Program-made: the position numbers and the translations under genes
Notes under the pieces: generated by a model
The model's input: the letters and a program-made list of their open reading frames with translations, nothing else
What the model was told of the DNA's origin: nothing
Databases searched by the model: none
Shown here: positions 49,715 to 60,590 of the stretch, one piece after another
Numbering within the stretch: the first letter of the stretch is position 1
Layout: each line of letters starts with the position of its first letter
From: Tethya wilhelma
Lineage: Eukaryota > Porifera > Demospongiae > Tethyida > Tethyidae
Assembly: GCA_964030475.1 (NCBI GenBank)
Contig: CAXIPT010000010.1
Location: forward strand, 2,020,813 to 2,084,812
Direction: 5' to 3'
Length of the DNA stretch: 64,000 bases

Positions 49715-52230
49715 ATGAAATCTTACCAAATCAGTGGCCTAGTGCTGTGTATTCTCACAGTATTCATCCTACAGTCACCATCACAATCTCTTCCTACTAC
49801 TAGCGCGAATGGAGCTGAAATGGTCAACACAGAACTGACAGAATCAGGGCAGACCTCTAGTGTGGTAAACGAGGTATCTCCAAACATAGCTTCTTGCCAG
49901 CCTTATCTGACGCTCCAGGACGGTAAAAAGATGGACATAGCCTCTTATATCATCGGTCGCCATGGCACGGGGTGTTTGGACGTTGCTCTGACTCTGGAGC
50001 TCACCTCGCGAAGTTTACTCAAAGAAACTCTCAAGAATGGTGACAAAAAAGCTGATACAATTGTCTGTCAGGAATTTGTGGAACTCTTAAAAGCAGTCGA
50101 AATAAAAGGTCTAACCAAAGCAATGTGTGATCAAGGTGTACTTAGTCGAGTTTCGGATAAATTTTGTGTAAAAGAGAAAATATCGCCATCTTTCCAAGCA
50201 CACGTAGAATCTGTTATGAGTGAGTTGAAGGAGAGAGACTTGAAGAGAGTTGCCGTTGGTTATAGACTCGTAGCCACGATGCGTGGCCATGAAGAACAGT
50301 GTACTCTTGTGTGTGGAGGTAGGGATCGAGTGTTCTGCAACGCTTTCACTAGACTGACGGAATTCTTTCTGGGAGTTCTTTCATCACAAACACACCAAAA
50401 GAACAATAACACTCTCTTTGATAAGTTCAAACTAGCTCTGGAGAGTGAGGTTGTCTCTCTCAAAGATCTCCAAGAGTTGCGAGCTTCGATTGGAAAAGGA
50501 TCTAAAGGCATCTTCCGAAACAAGCTGCACGATGTGTTTCCCTTCATGCAAGAAGGTCAGATTGATATTGTCCTTGATAATGCAGAACTCACAATGTACA
50601 CTCTTGATTCTGTCTTCAAGAATCGCCAACAAGCATCTTATTTGACTGGAAAAGATCTTCGTGGTGACCAGGGCAACAATTATGATAGGGGATCATTTAA
50701 TTCTCCTCATACTGATTTGGTTAACCAAGACAGTAATGAACTCCAATTAAGCGACAAAAAGAGTAATATTGAAGAGCAAGAGAACACACTCTCACAGCTA
50801 GATGACGGCATTGATGATCCCAATGATTTTGATCCGTTCTTCAAGGTTCCCTTAACCTTGGATGATGAGGAGAATGACCTTGAAGATGGAACTGAAGAAG
50901 GTATGGTATTCATTTTCAAAAAAAATTTGACAGAAAAATATCATTCATCTTATGATATCGATCATCCATCATTAAATACCGTGTAGGGGGAAAGTTTCAC
51001 TGTGTCAAACTTTTGCGGATACACGTACATGCATGTCTCTAGTCAAACATTTTTGCTGTTTAACTTTCGAGGATAAGCTGTGCGAGCCCATATGTATGTA
51101 CATTATGGAAAATTTCACAGATAAACTTTCACAGATGGATCATGATCTGCGGAAAAAGCGAAAGTTAAAAAACTTTCCCACTATAAATTATTAATATTAA
51201 TTTCATAAATGTACGAGGAATCGTGTGGTTATCTGCTAATAGTGTCATTTTATGAAGGAACAGACACAAAATTAGCTAATAGCCTTATTTTTTAGAGGGA
51301 TAAATGCATCAATGCAAGTCACTCTCAGTCCGCGTATGGTTCAGTTTGCAAACTGAACCATACGCGGACTGATTGTGACTACCCCTTGCTCTCACATATA
51401 ATTAAAAATCTTGTAAACTTGCATTGATTTTGTATTTATCCCTCTATAAAAATAAGGCTATTAGCTAATTTTATGTCTGTTCCTCCATAAAATGATACTA
51501 TTAGCAGATAACCACACGATTCCTCCTACATTTATGGAATTAATAGCACTCTAGCTGCCACTTGTATGGCCTAATAGCACTCCCTGCACTTGTGCTATTA
51601 TTTTGCCATACTCTTGGCAGCTGGAGTGCTATTAATTCCATAATTGCACTCTGAATCATGTGGTTACCTATACTAATCGGTTTTTATCGTACTCTGTATA
51701 TGTATACACGTATGCAGGAGGTGATGGTAATGAAGAAGCTGAACAAATTTGGGCTCGTTATGATTTGAAGCAAGACAGACTGAGTGACAAGCAAGAAATA
51801 TATGAGCTACCTACACCCAAAGTTATTATTGTATATGAAACGCAAACTGAATCAAAGGATGTCCTTGTTGGATCTTTGGCACAAGATAGCCTCTACAAAT
51901 CGTACCCACGGCACATTCTTTTGTTTTTCCTGTTTTTCAGTGCCGCTGTTGTTGTTGGATATCTTTTGATTGTGAAGAGAAAGAAGGTATTAATGATCAT
52001 ATACGCGAGCAAGGGTTGAGGTTTTTCAATTTTATATTTTTACAACATACACGTACGTATTATAGTCTCGCAGGCCAGAGTGATTGCTGGCAATCCACTA
52101 AACTAATGAAATTTGTACTCATCAAAAATTCTAGCTATTTGGAATGCGATCGCGACTCTTTGACTCACTGAGTTGCCACACTTGTTCTCTTTCAATGTAG
52201 GTTTGTGAGATAGTGTCACTATACACATGA
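49715..52230 (+). CDS. Type I membrane protein, cluster member 2
   Basis: Exons 49715-50900, 51718-51986 and 52201-52230 join to 494 residues. The start was chosen because M-K-S-Y-Q-I-S matches member 3, although the frame is open to an earlier ATG at 49544. Signal peptide, Cys-rich ectodomain (C-Q-P-Y-L-T-L, V-C-Q-E-F-V-E-L, C-G-G-R-D-R-V-F-C-N-A-F), helical region, acidic stretch (D-D-P-N-D-F-D-P-F-F), TM helix, then K-R-K-K. The intron after the Cys-rich part, present in members 1 and 3, is absent here. The last exon yields only a nine-residue extension (V-C-E-I-V-S-L-Y-T); the longer tail of member 1 can be recognised downstream in another frame. Confidence 0.82.
50977..51187. repeat. MITE-like foldback, family C
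   Basis: Lies in intron 1 of member 2. Ends are TACCGTGTAGGGGGAAAGTT and AACTTTCCCACTATA. Confidence 0.75.
51196..51544. repeat. Long foldback with 48-bp perfect palindrome at its centre
   Basis: Arms of about 130 and 170 bp (51196-51325, 51372-51544) are inverted copies, with for example ACGAGGAATCGTGTGGTTAT against ATAACCACACGATTCCTCC. The centre, 51325-51372, is a perfect palindrome (left half starts TCAGTCCGCGTATGG). Lies in intron 1 of member 2. Confidence 0.9.
51532..51646. repeat. Second foldback element adjoining the first
   Basis: TTATGGAATTAATAGCACTC at the left matches GAGTGCTATTAATTCCATAA at the right, enclosing a shorter inverted GCTGCC/GGCAGC and CTTGTATGGC pair. It shares its first dozen bases with the end of the preceding foldback. 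Confidence 0.85.
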
Positions 52231-52402
52231 ACAATTTTCCATCATTGAAGATTTAAGACAAAACACTACACATCAAGCCAGTTTACATCATCACAGTAAC
52301 ATCAAAAAACACTCCAGTATTCATGAGTATTCTCATTCTGTACAATCATGGTCATAATCATGCGGTTAAAGTTTGAAGTTCAAAGTTCATCTATGTAAAA
52401 AT

Positions 52403-52415
52403 TGCTGACTGTGCA
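52403..52415 (+). promoter_or_regulatory. MARE-like site upstream of cluster member 3
   Basis: TGCTGACTGTGCA, identical to the site before member 2, within about 190 bp of upstream sequence shared by the two genes. Confidence 0.5.
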
Positions 52416-52459
52416 AATATTTTCCAAAGATACATCTCGGTGGGTGGTATCAGCTAGCT

Positions 52460-53171
52460 ATGAAGTCTTGCCAAATCAGTATCGTGGCACTGTGTATTCT
52501 CTTCCTACTGACATCATCAAACTCACTCCCTGCTAGCGCCGATACAAATGAAACGGTCGAGAAAGAAACACCAGAACAACTACAAAAGCAAAAAGACTCG
52601 CTGTCCACCTCCGCTAACACCAGCGTGGTAAACGAGGTACTCTCTCCAAAAGACGAGCGTCTAGTGGAGCTGATAGCTTCTTGCGAACCTTACCTGACGC
52701 TCGAGGACGGTAAAAAGATGGACATAGCCTCTTATATCATCGGTCGCCACGGCACAGAGTGTTTGGACGGTGCGCTGACTCTTGAGTTCTCCTCGCGAAG
52801 TTTACTCAAAGAGGCTCTTAGTGATGGTGACAAAAAGGCCGATACGATTGTCTGTCAGGAACTTGTGGAACTAATTAAAGCAGTCGAAATAAAAGGTCTA
52901 ATCAAAGAAATGTGTGATCAAGGTGTGCTTAGTCGAGTTTCGGACGAATTTTGTGTTAAAGTGAAAATATCGCCATCTTTCCAAGCACACGTAGAATCTG
53001 TTATGAGTAAGTTGAAAGAAAGAGACTTGAAGAGAGTTGCCGTTGGTTATAGACTCGTAGCCACGATGCGTGGCAATGAGGAACAGTGTACTTTTGTGTG
53101 TGGAGGCAGGGATCGAGTGTTCTGCAACGCTTACGCTAGACTGACGGAATTCTTTCTGGGAGCTCTTTCAG

Positions 53172-53206
<35 letters not shown>

Positions 53207-55221
53207 TGTGTCTGTGTGTGTGTGTTTAACTTAATTATATATAGTTTACAAATTGAACAAAAGTAATATAATTTTATTATAATTATATCATACGAACGTC
53301 AACTTTTTATTGGCGTGTACTGTACCTATAGCTACATATTAACTTATGTACTTTCACAGAATCAGAACATGAAAGAGAAGAGGAAGAAATGTTTGTGACA
53401 GAGAGTAATGAAAACGAAGAGCAATCCAACCACGAGCCTTCATCTCAACCTCAAGAATCTGTCCCACGATCAGCAGAAGAACCTCATCAACAACAACAAG
53501 AGCCTTCGAGCCAAGAAACTAGCGACATTCTCTTCGACAGGATGAAAATTGCTCTTGAGAGTGAAGCAGTAACGCTGGAAGACCTCAAAGAGTTGCGAGC
53601 TACGATCGAAAAGGAATCCAAACGGATCTTTCGCTACAAACTCCACGAGGTGTTTCCTTTCATCAGAGAGAGTCAGCTTAACGTTGTCGTGAGCGATACG
53701 GAACTTATGACCTTTATTCTTGATTCTGTCATAAAGAAACGTTCGAAAATCCAACAACAGACGTCTCCTCCTCAGACAGTTGGAGCCAAAAGTGGTCCAC
53801 CCCTTGGCGATCAGAGTGATGATAATTTGTTTGGTTTGGCTCTAGGCTATTTGGGTAATCGTGGTAGTACCAAAAGTCATGTTGGTGATGACCAAAATGA
53901 CCAAAATCGTGGTTCTAGTTGGCAAGATGGTAACATTGGTCACGGCCATTCTGTTGATGATCACCATAAACAAGACCAAGGCAAGCCGATAGTTGACCAA
54001 GATGACAATCGTCAGCTCCAATTAAGCGACGAAAAGAGTAATATTGAAGAGCAAGAGAACACACTCTCACTGTTAGATGACGACATTGATGATCCAAATG
54101 ATCTTGATCCTTTCTTCAAGGTTCCCTTTACCTTGGAGGATGATGAGAGTGATCTTGAAGATGGAACTGAAGAAAGTAGGTTCTGGGAATTCATTTTTCT
54201 ATGTTCCTAGCTGTTGTTAGCCTCGAATCAGGCTCTCTCTCCCATTAATTTTTTTCTGCACGTGGGAATATAATTTGCGTGGAATCTGATTCTTTTATCT
54301 TCTTGAAGGTCAAACGTGATGTTGATTCCTCCAATTGGTATTGTATTGAAAGTAAGCGGTACCGTTGTGTAATTCCTCACCAGCAGAAAAAAAATTAGCG
54401 GGAGAGAGTCTGGTTCGAGGCTAAGCTGCTGTACATGCTAAACAACCTAGTGGCACTAGTGAAGGATTTAGCCTCGTTCCCAGACTCCCCCTCTCAGATA
54501 ATACTGTGCTCTTTTGCAAAAAGAAGCTAAGGGACTTGGAGGCGCCTGAGATTGAGGCTATGAAAGATATTTAACTGCAATAATTTGCTTCTAACTACAA
54601 TACATTAAATTGCTTAAGATTTTTACTGGTCGGATAAAGCCTAGCGAAATTTAAAATGTTGGATTGAGATTTTTAGCAAGATCAGCTGAAATGGCGAAAA
54701 CAAATGAAAACTTAGCAAAGAAAATTTCCTGATCATAGCTGTAATCCTTATAATAGGTTTTTATATAATTATGTATCCACATATGTATTCAGGAGGTGAT
54801 GGCAATGAAGAACAGCAACTACTTTGGGATCGTTTTACTTTGAATCAAGACAGTAATGAGCAAACTTCATCCAAGGACATCAAGAACCAAGAAGAGCAGC
54901 ACCAAGAATTGCCAGCAGTCGACCAAAAACCACCTTCACATGATCATGAACAAGGCCTTGTTGGATCTTTGGCAAAAAATGATGATGGCAATGAAAAAGA
55001 TACGAATCCTTTTAATAAGGAAAAAAATGAAAATGAACCGGAAAAGAAGGAAGGTGGTGGAGCTTTCGTTCAGGTCCAAGAGGGGTCGTCATATCCCAAG
55101 AAGACTGGGTACAGGTCGTGGCACTTTCTCTCTTTTTTCCTGTTTTTCAGTGCCGCTGTTGTGATAGGGTATCTGTTCATCGTGAAGAGAAAGAAGGTAA
55201 TGTGTATATGTGTGTGTGTGT

Positions 55222-55260
<39 letters not shown>

Positions 55261-55918
55261 TGTGCATAGGAAATTAAATAAATAAAATGCAATTACCAAC
55301 CTCATGAATATATGAACGTATATATATGTGTGGATATCATTATTCCTCATTCTGTGCATAGTCTGTGTGACATAAACAGAGTGAAGTTGTTGTTTTTTCA
55401 ATCTTCCTAATCAGTGTGTTTTGACCTAGCTACAAGATCGAAAAATTCAAGCAATACTCTGTTTGTATCTCAGTGCACACACATATGCACATATCTGAAT
55501 GTGTATATAACTATTATATGTCTGTATGTTGGTTGTTAGATTCATTTTATTTTTATGTCTGGTGAGATATACACCGTATAGCGGGAAATTTTCATGGGGG
55601 AAAATTTTAGTGTTTTCGTCTTGAATAGAAATTCCCAGGGAAAATTTTCATGGATTAATGCATCTCAACATTACGTGACGACCACATACCATACAAATTT
55701 CGTGAGGGAAAATTTTTGTGGAAAGCTGCCAAACCGCGAAATTCGCAAAAATTTTCCTCCACGAAAATTTCCCACTATACGGTAGGAGTATCACATTTAT
55801 TTGCATCCTTTTGAACATATTGTACTAGATTCGTGAAGGTCTTGGCTCCTATATTGGGGAGAGTAACAACAAGCGACGGAAGAGAACAAGAGATTACAGA
55901 CCACTACTTTCAACATAG
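52460..55918 (+). CDS. Type I membrane protein, cluster member 3
   Basis: Exons 52460-53171, 53360-54175, 54793-55196 and 55829-55918 join to 673 residues. Same order as member 2, with very high identity in the signal peptide and Cys-rich region; the middle is expanded with Gln/Glu-, His/Asp- and Lys-rich low-complexity sequence. The TM helix (F-F-L-F-F-S-A-A-V-V-I-G-Y-L-F-I-V) is followed by a basic tail ending R-K-R-T-R-D-Y-R-P-L-L-S-T. Y-R-P-L fits the Y-x-x-hydrophobic sorting motif bound by AP complexes and resembles the S-D-Y-Q-R-L tail of TGN38/TGOLN2. A trans-Golgi/endosomal sorting receptor is one possibility; none is established. Confidence 0.85.
53172..53225. repeat. (GT)n tract at the exon 1 donor of member 3
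   Basis: The repeat begins at the donor (GTATGTGTG). Confidence 0.8.
55201..55265. repeat. (GT)n tract after the exon 3 donor of member 3
   Basis: The tract starts within five bases of the donor GTAATG. Confidence 0.8.
55572..55784. repeat. MITE-like foldback, family B
   Basis: Begins CCGTATAGCGGGAAATTTTC and ends GAAAATTTCCCACTATACGG. Lies in the last intron of member 3. Confidence 0.85.
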
Positions 55919-56169
55919 AGCTTGATCAAGGTCGTGAGATTGAATCCATATGCAGCTAGCTAGCTGAGTCATTGGTGAAGCATGTATCATTTTACCTTTT
56001 TTTGAATAGATCTTGCATTGTAATTCTATCTATACCCACAATCCTGTTCATACTTTCATCATCAAAAGCTACGTATTAAAAGACTAAATTATTATGGAAC
56101 GTGTGTGATATTGTGGTGCATGGGGCATGGTTTGATACATTCTATTTCCAATTAACGCGCAACTGGATG

Positions 56170-56182
56170 TGCTGACCAAGCA
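56170..56182 (+). promoter_or_regulatory. MARE-like site upstream of cluster member 4
   Basis: TGCTGACCAAGCA with AAA following, 61 bp before the ATG, preceded by CCAATTAACGCGCA as in the member 1 promoter. Confidence 0.5.
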
Positions 56183-56242
56183 AAATTTCGTCATCATTTT
56201 CCAAAAAACGCGCTCCTTGATCTTAGAGCCTAGAAGAGAGAT

Positions 56243-58239
56243 ATGAAGGTTCAGTTGTGTGTCCTACTGTTCTCTTTGGTGTTTCTACACGTGTCGAGAG
56301 AAGAGGCAAGTGGAGATGGTACATTACGCCCTATGGACGATTTCTCTACTAAACTTGATAAACTCAAGAAAGATGTTCAAGGAAATGCCAACATCACTGC
56401 TGAAAAGTTGAATGATACTTTGAAAAAACTTCGTGCGAAACAGTTTGGGATCGTTTGGTATATGATATCTCATGAATGGAACGTGAGGAATATTGACCTC
56501 AGCCGTAGTGAAATAGAAGATGGAAGCAATTTGCTTGATTATGTTCTGGAAGAGCTGATTAAAATAAAACGTAATCTTCAAGGTGGTAGAAAACCAACCA
56601 ATACTCAAGCTCAAAAGAAACCAACAGATACTCAAAGTCAAACGAAACCAACAGATACTCAAAGTCAAACGAAACAAACTCAAAATAATGTACAAATATG
56701 TGATAGTGTTATATTGTGTAAAAGTTTGGTGTCCGAAGACTTATGGACGGCAGCACTTGCAGAATTTGAGTCTAAGAGCTGGTACTATAGTACTATGCCA
56801 TCTGACAGTGTGGAGGAAGAATTTGTTGAGTCCTTGGAGCCGATTGTCAAAGATGGTGCTGTACCGCTTACGGTTTTTAAGGAGGTACTCCAGCAAATTA
56901 TTGATAGTAAGTTTTCTATGTGCTATTGTAACTTGACGCCCTTTCTTCTGCTGTAGCTCTGACTTGCTGCTTTCTTTGCCTGTAACTATTAAAGTCCCTT
57001 AGCAACTGCTTATTTCTATCTACCAATATATGGACGGAGCTGTTTAATATTTGAATAAAGCAGTTAAAATTTAATGAGCGTGGCAAGAGATGGGTGGTAT
57101 ACCCATCTAGCAGGAAATTTTTGTTGGTGCAAAAAGTTTTTAAATTTTATATACGTGGCAATTTTTCATATTTTTGATATATGAATATACGAAAATGAAA
57201 ATTTAACTTCTGCATTATGTGCAAAAAAATACAAAAAATACAACAAAAAATTCCCGCTATACATTAACACAGAATCTGTGTGAAATTTGTTTTTTAATGG
57301 TGCTTGAAATATTGAAGTTATTCCAAGTTGTAGCAAACAAAATAAAACAAAGGCCTAAAGTGAACACATTTACACTTTAGTGATATATAGAGCACCTTGC
57401 CTCAATAATATGTCGGTTGTGGGCTTATATCATACTGCATAGTGGGTAAATTTGGCAATTTATTCTGCAAATTGCCAAAACATAATACTCAAAATTAATT
57501 GTATCTGCATGTATTCCGTATGGTAGTATAAAAATGCCATCAAAACAGGAAAAAGAAGGGCTGTACGTAAAATTAAAATTGCCAAACAGTTTTATACGCA
57601 TGCACGCCCATATAAACAATGCAGCATTTGAATTTAAAATTGCCAATCACGCTAAAATGCAAATTTGCCAAATTTACCCGCTATATGGTACTCTTCTATG
57701 TAGATCCGATCACTATAGATAACACACAAGACCAAACTCCAAGCAGTGCAACTCATGAAGACCCAAAGCATAGCCCCAAGCAAACAGCCAAAGATAAGAA
57801 AGAACAGGACAACAAAAATGCTGATGGTGACAAAAAAGAAAAGGATGATACCAAAAATGGCATTGGTGCTGACCAAAATGGCAATGATGCTGAACAAAAT
57901 GGTAATGGTGCTGACCAAAATGGCAATGATGCTGACCAAAATGGCAATGATGCTGAACAAAATGGCAATGATGCTGAACAAAATGGTAATGGTGCTGACC
58001 AAAATGATAATGGTGCTGACCAATATGACAATGGTGGTACCAATGATGACCAAGCTCAGCCAAAAGGTGATGAAGAAGATGGGAAAACTTCCAGTAGTGT
58101 GTTCTCGAGTTTCGGAGCTTGGCATTTCCTGACAATATTCATCATTGTAAGCGTCGCAGTCATTGCAGGATACCTGTGTATGCACAACAGGAAGAAAGTG
58201 AGTGAGTGTGTGTGTGTGTGTAAAACTTCAAGTGATAGT

Positions 58240-58283
<44 letters not shown>

Positions 58284-58374
58284 GCTACGTGAAGGTGTGG
58301 GTTCTTACATAGCCGATGCTAACCAGCGTCGCAAGAGAACCAGAGACTACAGACCCCTCAAAATGAAAGCATAA
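56243..58374 (+). CDS. Type I membrane protein, cluster member 4
   Basis: Exons 56243-56906, 57704-58197 and 58285-58374 join to 415 residues. A signal peptide is followed by a helical ectodomain quite unlike members 1-3, with a K-P-T-D-T-Q-S-Q-T repeat in its middle. Exon 2 is dominated by about eleven repeats of G-A-D-Q-N-G-N-D / A-E-Q-N-G-N, highly acidic and Asn-rich. The TM helix and tail (L-R-E-G-V-G-S-Y-I-A, then R-R-K-R-T-R-D-Y-R-P-L) clearly match member 3, linking it to the family. Signal peptide, acidic tandem repeats, TM and Y-x-x-hydrophobic tail recall the layout of TGN38/TGOLN2; homology is not shown. The exon 2 boundary is set by phase. Confidence 0.8.
57099..57263. repeat. 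MITE-like foldback, family B (diverged)
   Basis: Ends ATCTAGCAGGAAATTTTTGT and ACAAAAAATTCCCGCTATAC, in intron 1 of member 4. Confidence 0.65.
57432..57690. repeat. MITE-like foldback, family A
   Basis: Ends ACTGCATAGTGGGTAAATTT and AAATTTACCCGCTATATGGT; it finishes only 13 bases before the exon 2 acceptor of member 4. Confidence 0.75.
58241..58283. repeat. (CT)n tract at the exon 3 acceptor of member 4
   Basis: About 21 CT units run into the TAG acceptor. Confidence 0.85.
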
Positions 58375-58629
58375 AGAACAGACACATCATGATCACTTTC
58401 ACTCCATGCAATTATTACATTAATCTCGATTGCCTTTTGATCCCCCAAGTACATATGTATAGTTGTACACACACTGCGAAAGTTATGGTCTAAGTCACTA
58501 TAGTAACTTTTTTTGTGTAAGTGTAAATCGACACTAGATCTGTTACAATTATCATTAATTTGCTATAAAATATGAAACAGCTGAAGACAAACAATTAAAA
58601 TCTTTTACATTTTCATTATACGATTCAAT

Positions 58630-58915
58630 TTAAGTTTTTTCTGTCTTCTTTTCTTGGTCTTTAGTAAGTTCAACGTCTTGTCCTGATTGGTCACTGCTCT
58701 GTCCTGGGTCATCATCAGACTGGGTTTTGTCCTGTCCTGATTCTTCATCAGTCGACCTGTTACTTTGTCCTGACCTGACAGGTTTACTTTTAACAGCTTC
58801 CTCCTCCTTGTCCTGAACTGGATCTACACTTGACCTGTTAACTTCTGCAAAAAGAAAAGATATAATCGACTGAAATGACAGAATTATACACTAGCACTTA
58901 ACATGCACACACACA

Positions 58916-58987
<72 letters not shown>

Positions 58988-60033
58988 TTCTCATTGTCAG
59001 GAGGGTCGACTGAAGCACCTTGCAATCTGAGTTCAGAGGTCAAATGTGGGTCATCTTCCGGTGATTCAATGAGACCACATTTCCGTAGATTCAGAATGGA
59101 ATCAGCAATGACCCTGGCATTGGTTCTCTGGATGTGGCATGGAAGAATCAAAGTTTTATAAGACAGCCATCGAACAAATTGACGGCTACTTTTAAAATCC
59201 AGTTATTGGTTCTAAACTTGCAATATGGGTAAATCGGAAAATTTTATATTAACAGTGATAGAGCTGTATATATATGCATAATGGATATGTACATCATTAA
59301 CTACTCTTATATTATTCATTTTATCCGTTACCTGGTAACCACCCGATGTTACCATGACGATGGGGATGTTTCTTTTCTTAGTCTCTGTGAACACTATCTG
59401 GTCTCTCTCAATGACACCCTATATATACAAGGTTAAAACATGTAAAAATTTAGTGGCAAAATTTCCCACACTACGGTACTTTTGGAGTGATGTCCAGAGT
59501 TCCAAGAGGGTCACCCAAAAGGACGTCTGTGCCAGCGTTGTAGACGACCATGTCTGGTTTAAAGCTGTCTAAAAATTCCGGTAGTTTCCTGCATATTGTG
59601 TGCATGAGTGATAGTTATATGCTATGAACATTCATTAGCGTAAGCTCTGGACTACATAATTCAGCAAAGGTTACTTCTTCAACACTGGGACTTGCACCAT
59701 CACGATTAGCACAAATTGATCATTCAAATGGTACAATTTATTTTGAAAATTTAAAAATGGCCATTTTTGTCAAAAAATCGCACTGTACCAAAGGCTATAA
59801 TCTATGGTTTTTGATGATTTTAGTCAAACTTTAAATCTAGCAATAAAACATATCATTTGAAAGATCTCTTCAAGCTGATCACAATGGTACCAATCCCAGC
59901 TCGATACGACCTTCCTAGACTGAGATACAACCCAGAATGCCTTAAACACGATCGACTTACGATCGAATGTGTTCCAAATAGACAGAATCTTGCGTATGAA
60001 CGTCCAGTTCTATTTGTACATCAATAGCAACTG

Positions 60034-60085
<52 letters not shown>

Positions 60086-60086
60086 N

Positions 60087-60131
<45 letters not shown>

Positions 60132-60335
60132 ATTATGCAAATCTTTGGGACAGAGACCAATTGACTAACATACATACATTTAGCTTCCTTGTCGTTGGGG
60201 TAGATCCATTTGTTGTACATGTCCATGATAAAGACTCTGGTGTCGTGCATAAAGTCTCTCTCATGACCGTTGCCTTGGTGAGCATCAAAATCAACTATCA
60301 GTACCGTACTGATGCCTTCTAGATGCTCCAACATG

Positions 60336-60380
<45 letters not shown>

Positions 60381-60524
60381 CTGTTGAGAGAAAGATTTTG
60401 TTTGTTTGAAGTTATTCTCATTGTGTGGTGTATATGACATAGCTACCTTGACTGTGAGTGTGATGTCAGCATAGGCACAGAAGCCTCCTCCTTCATCACT
60501 AGAACAATGGTGGAACCCTCCACC

Positions 60525-60590
<66 letters not shown>

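Noticed and set aside
57652..58185. 177- and 140-codon minus-strand frames over exon 2 of cluster member 4
   Set aside because: They are antisense readings of the acidic repeat; the plus-strand frame is supported by splice phases and the TM-tail match with member 3.
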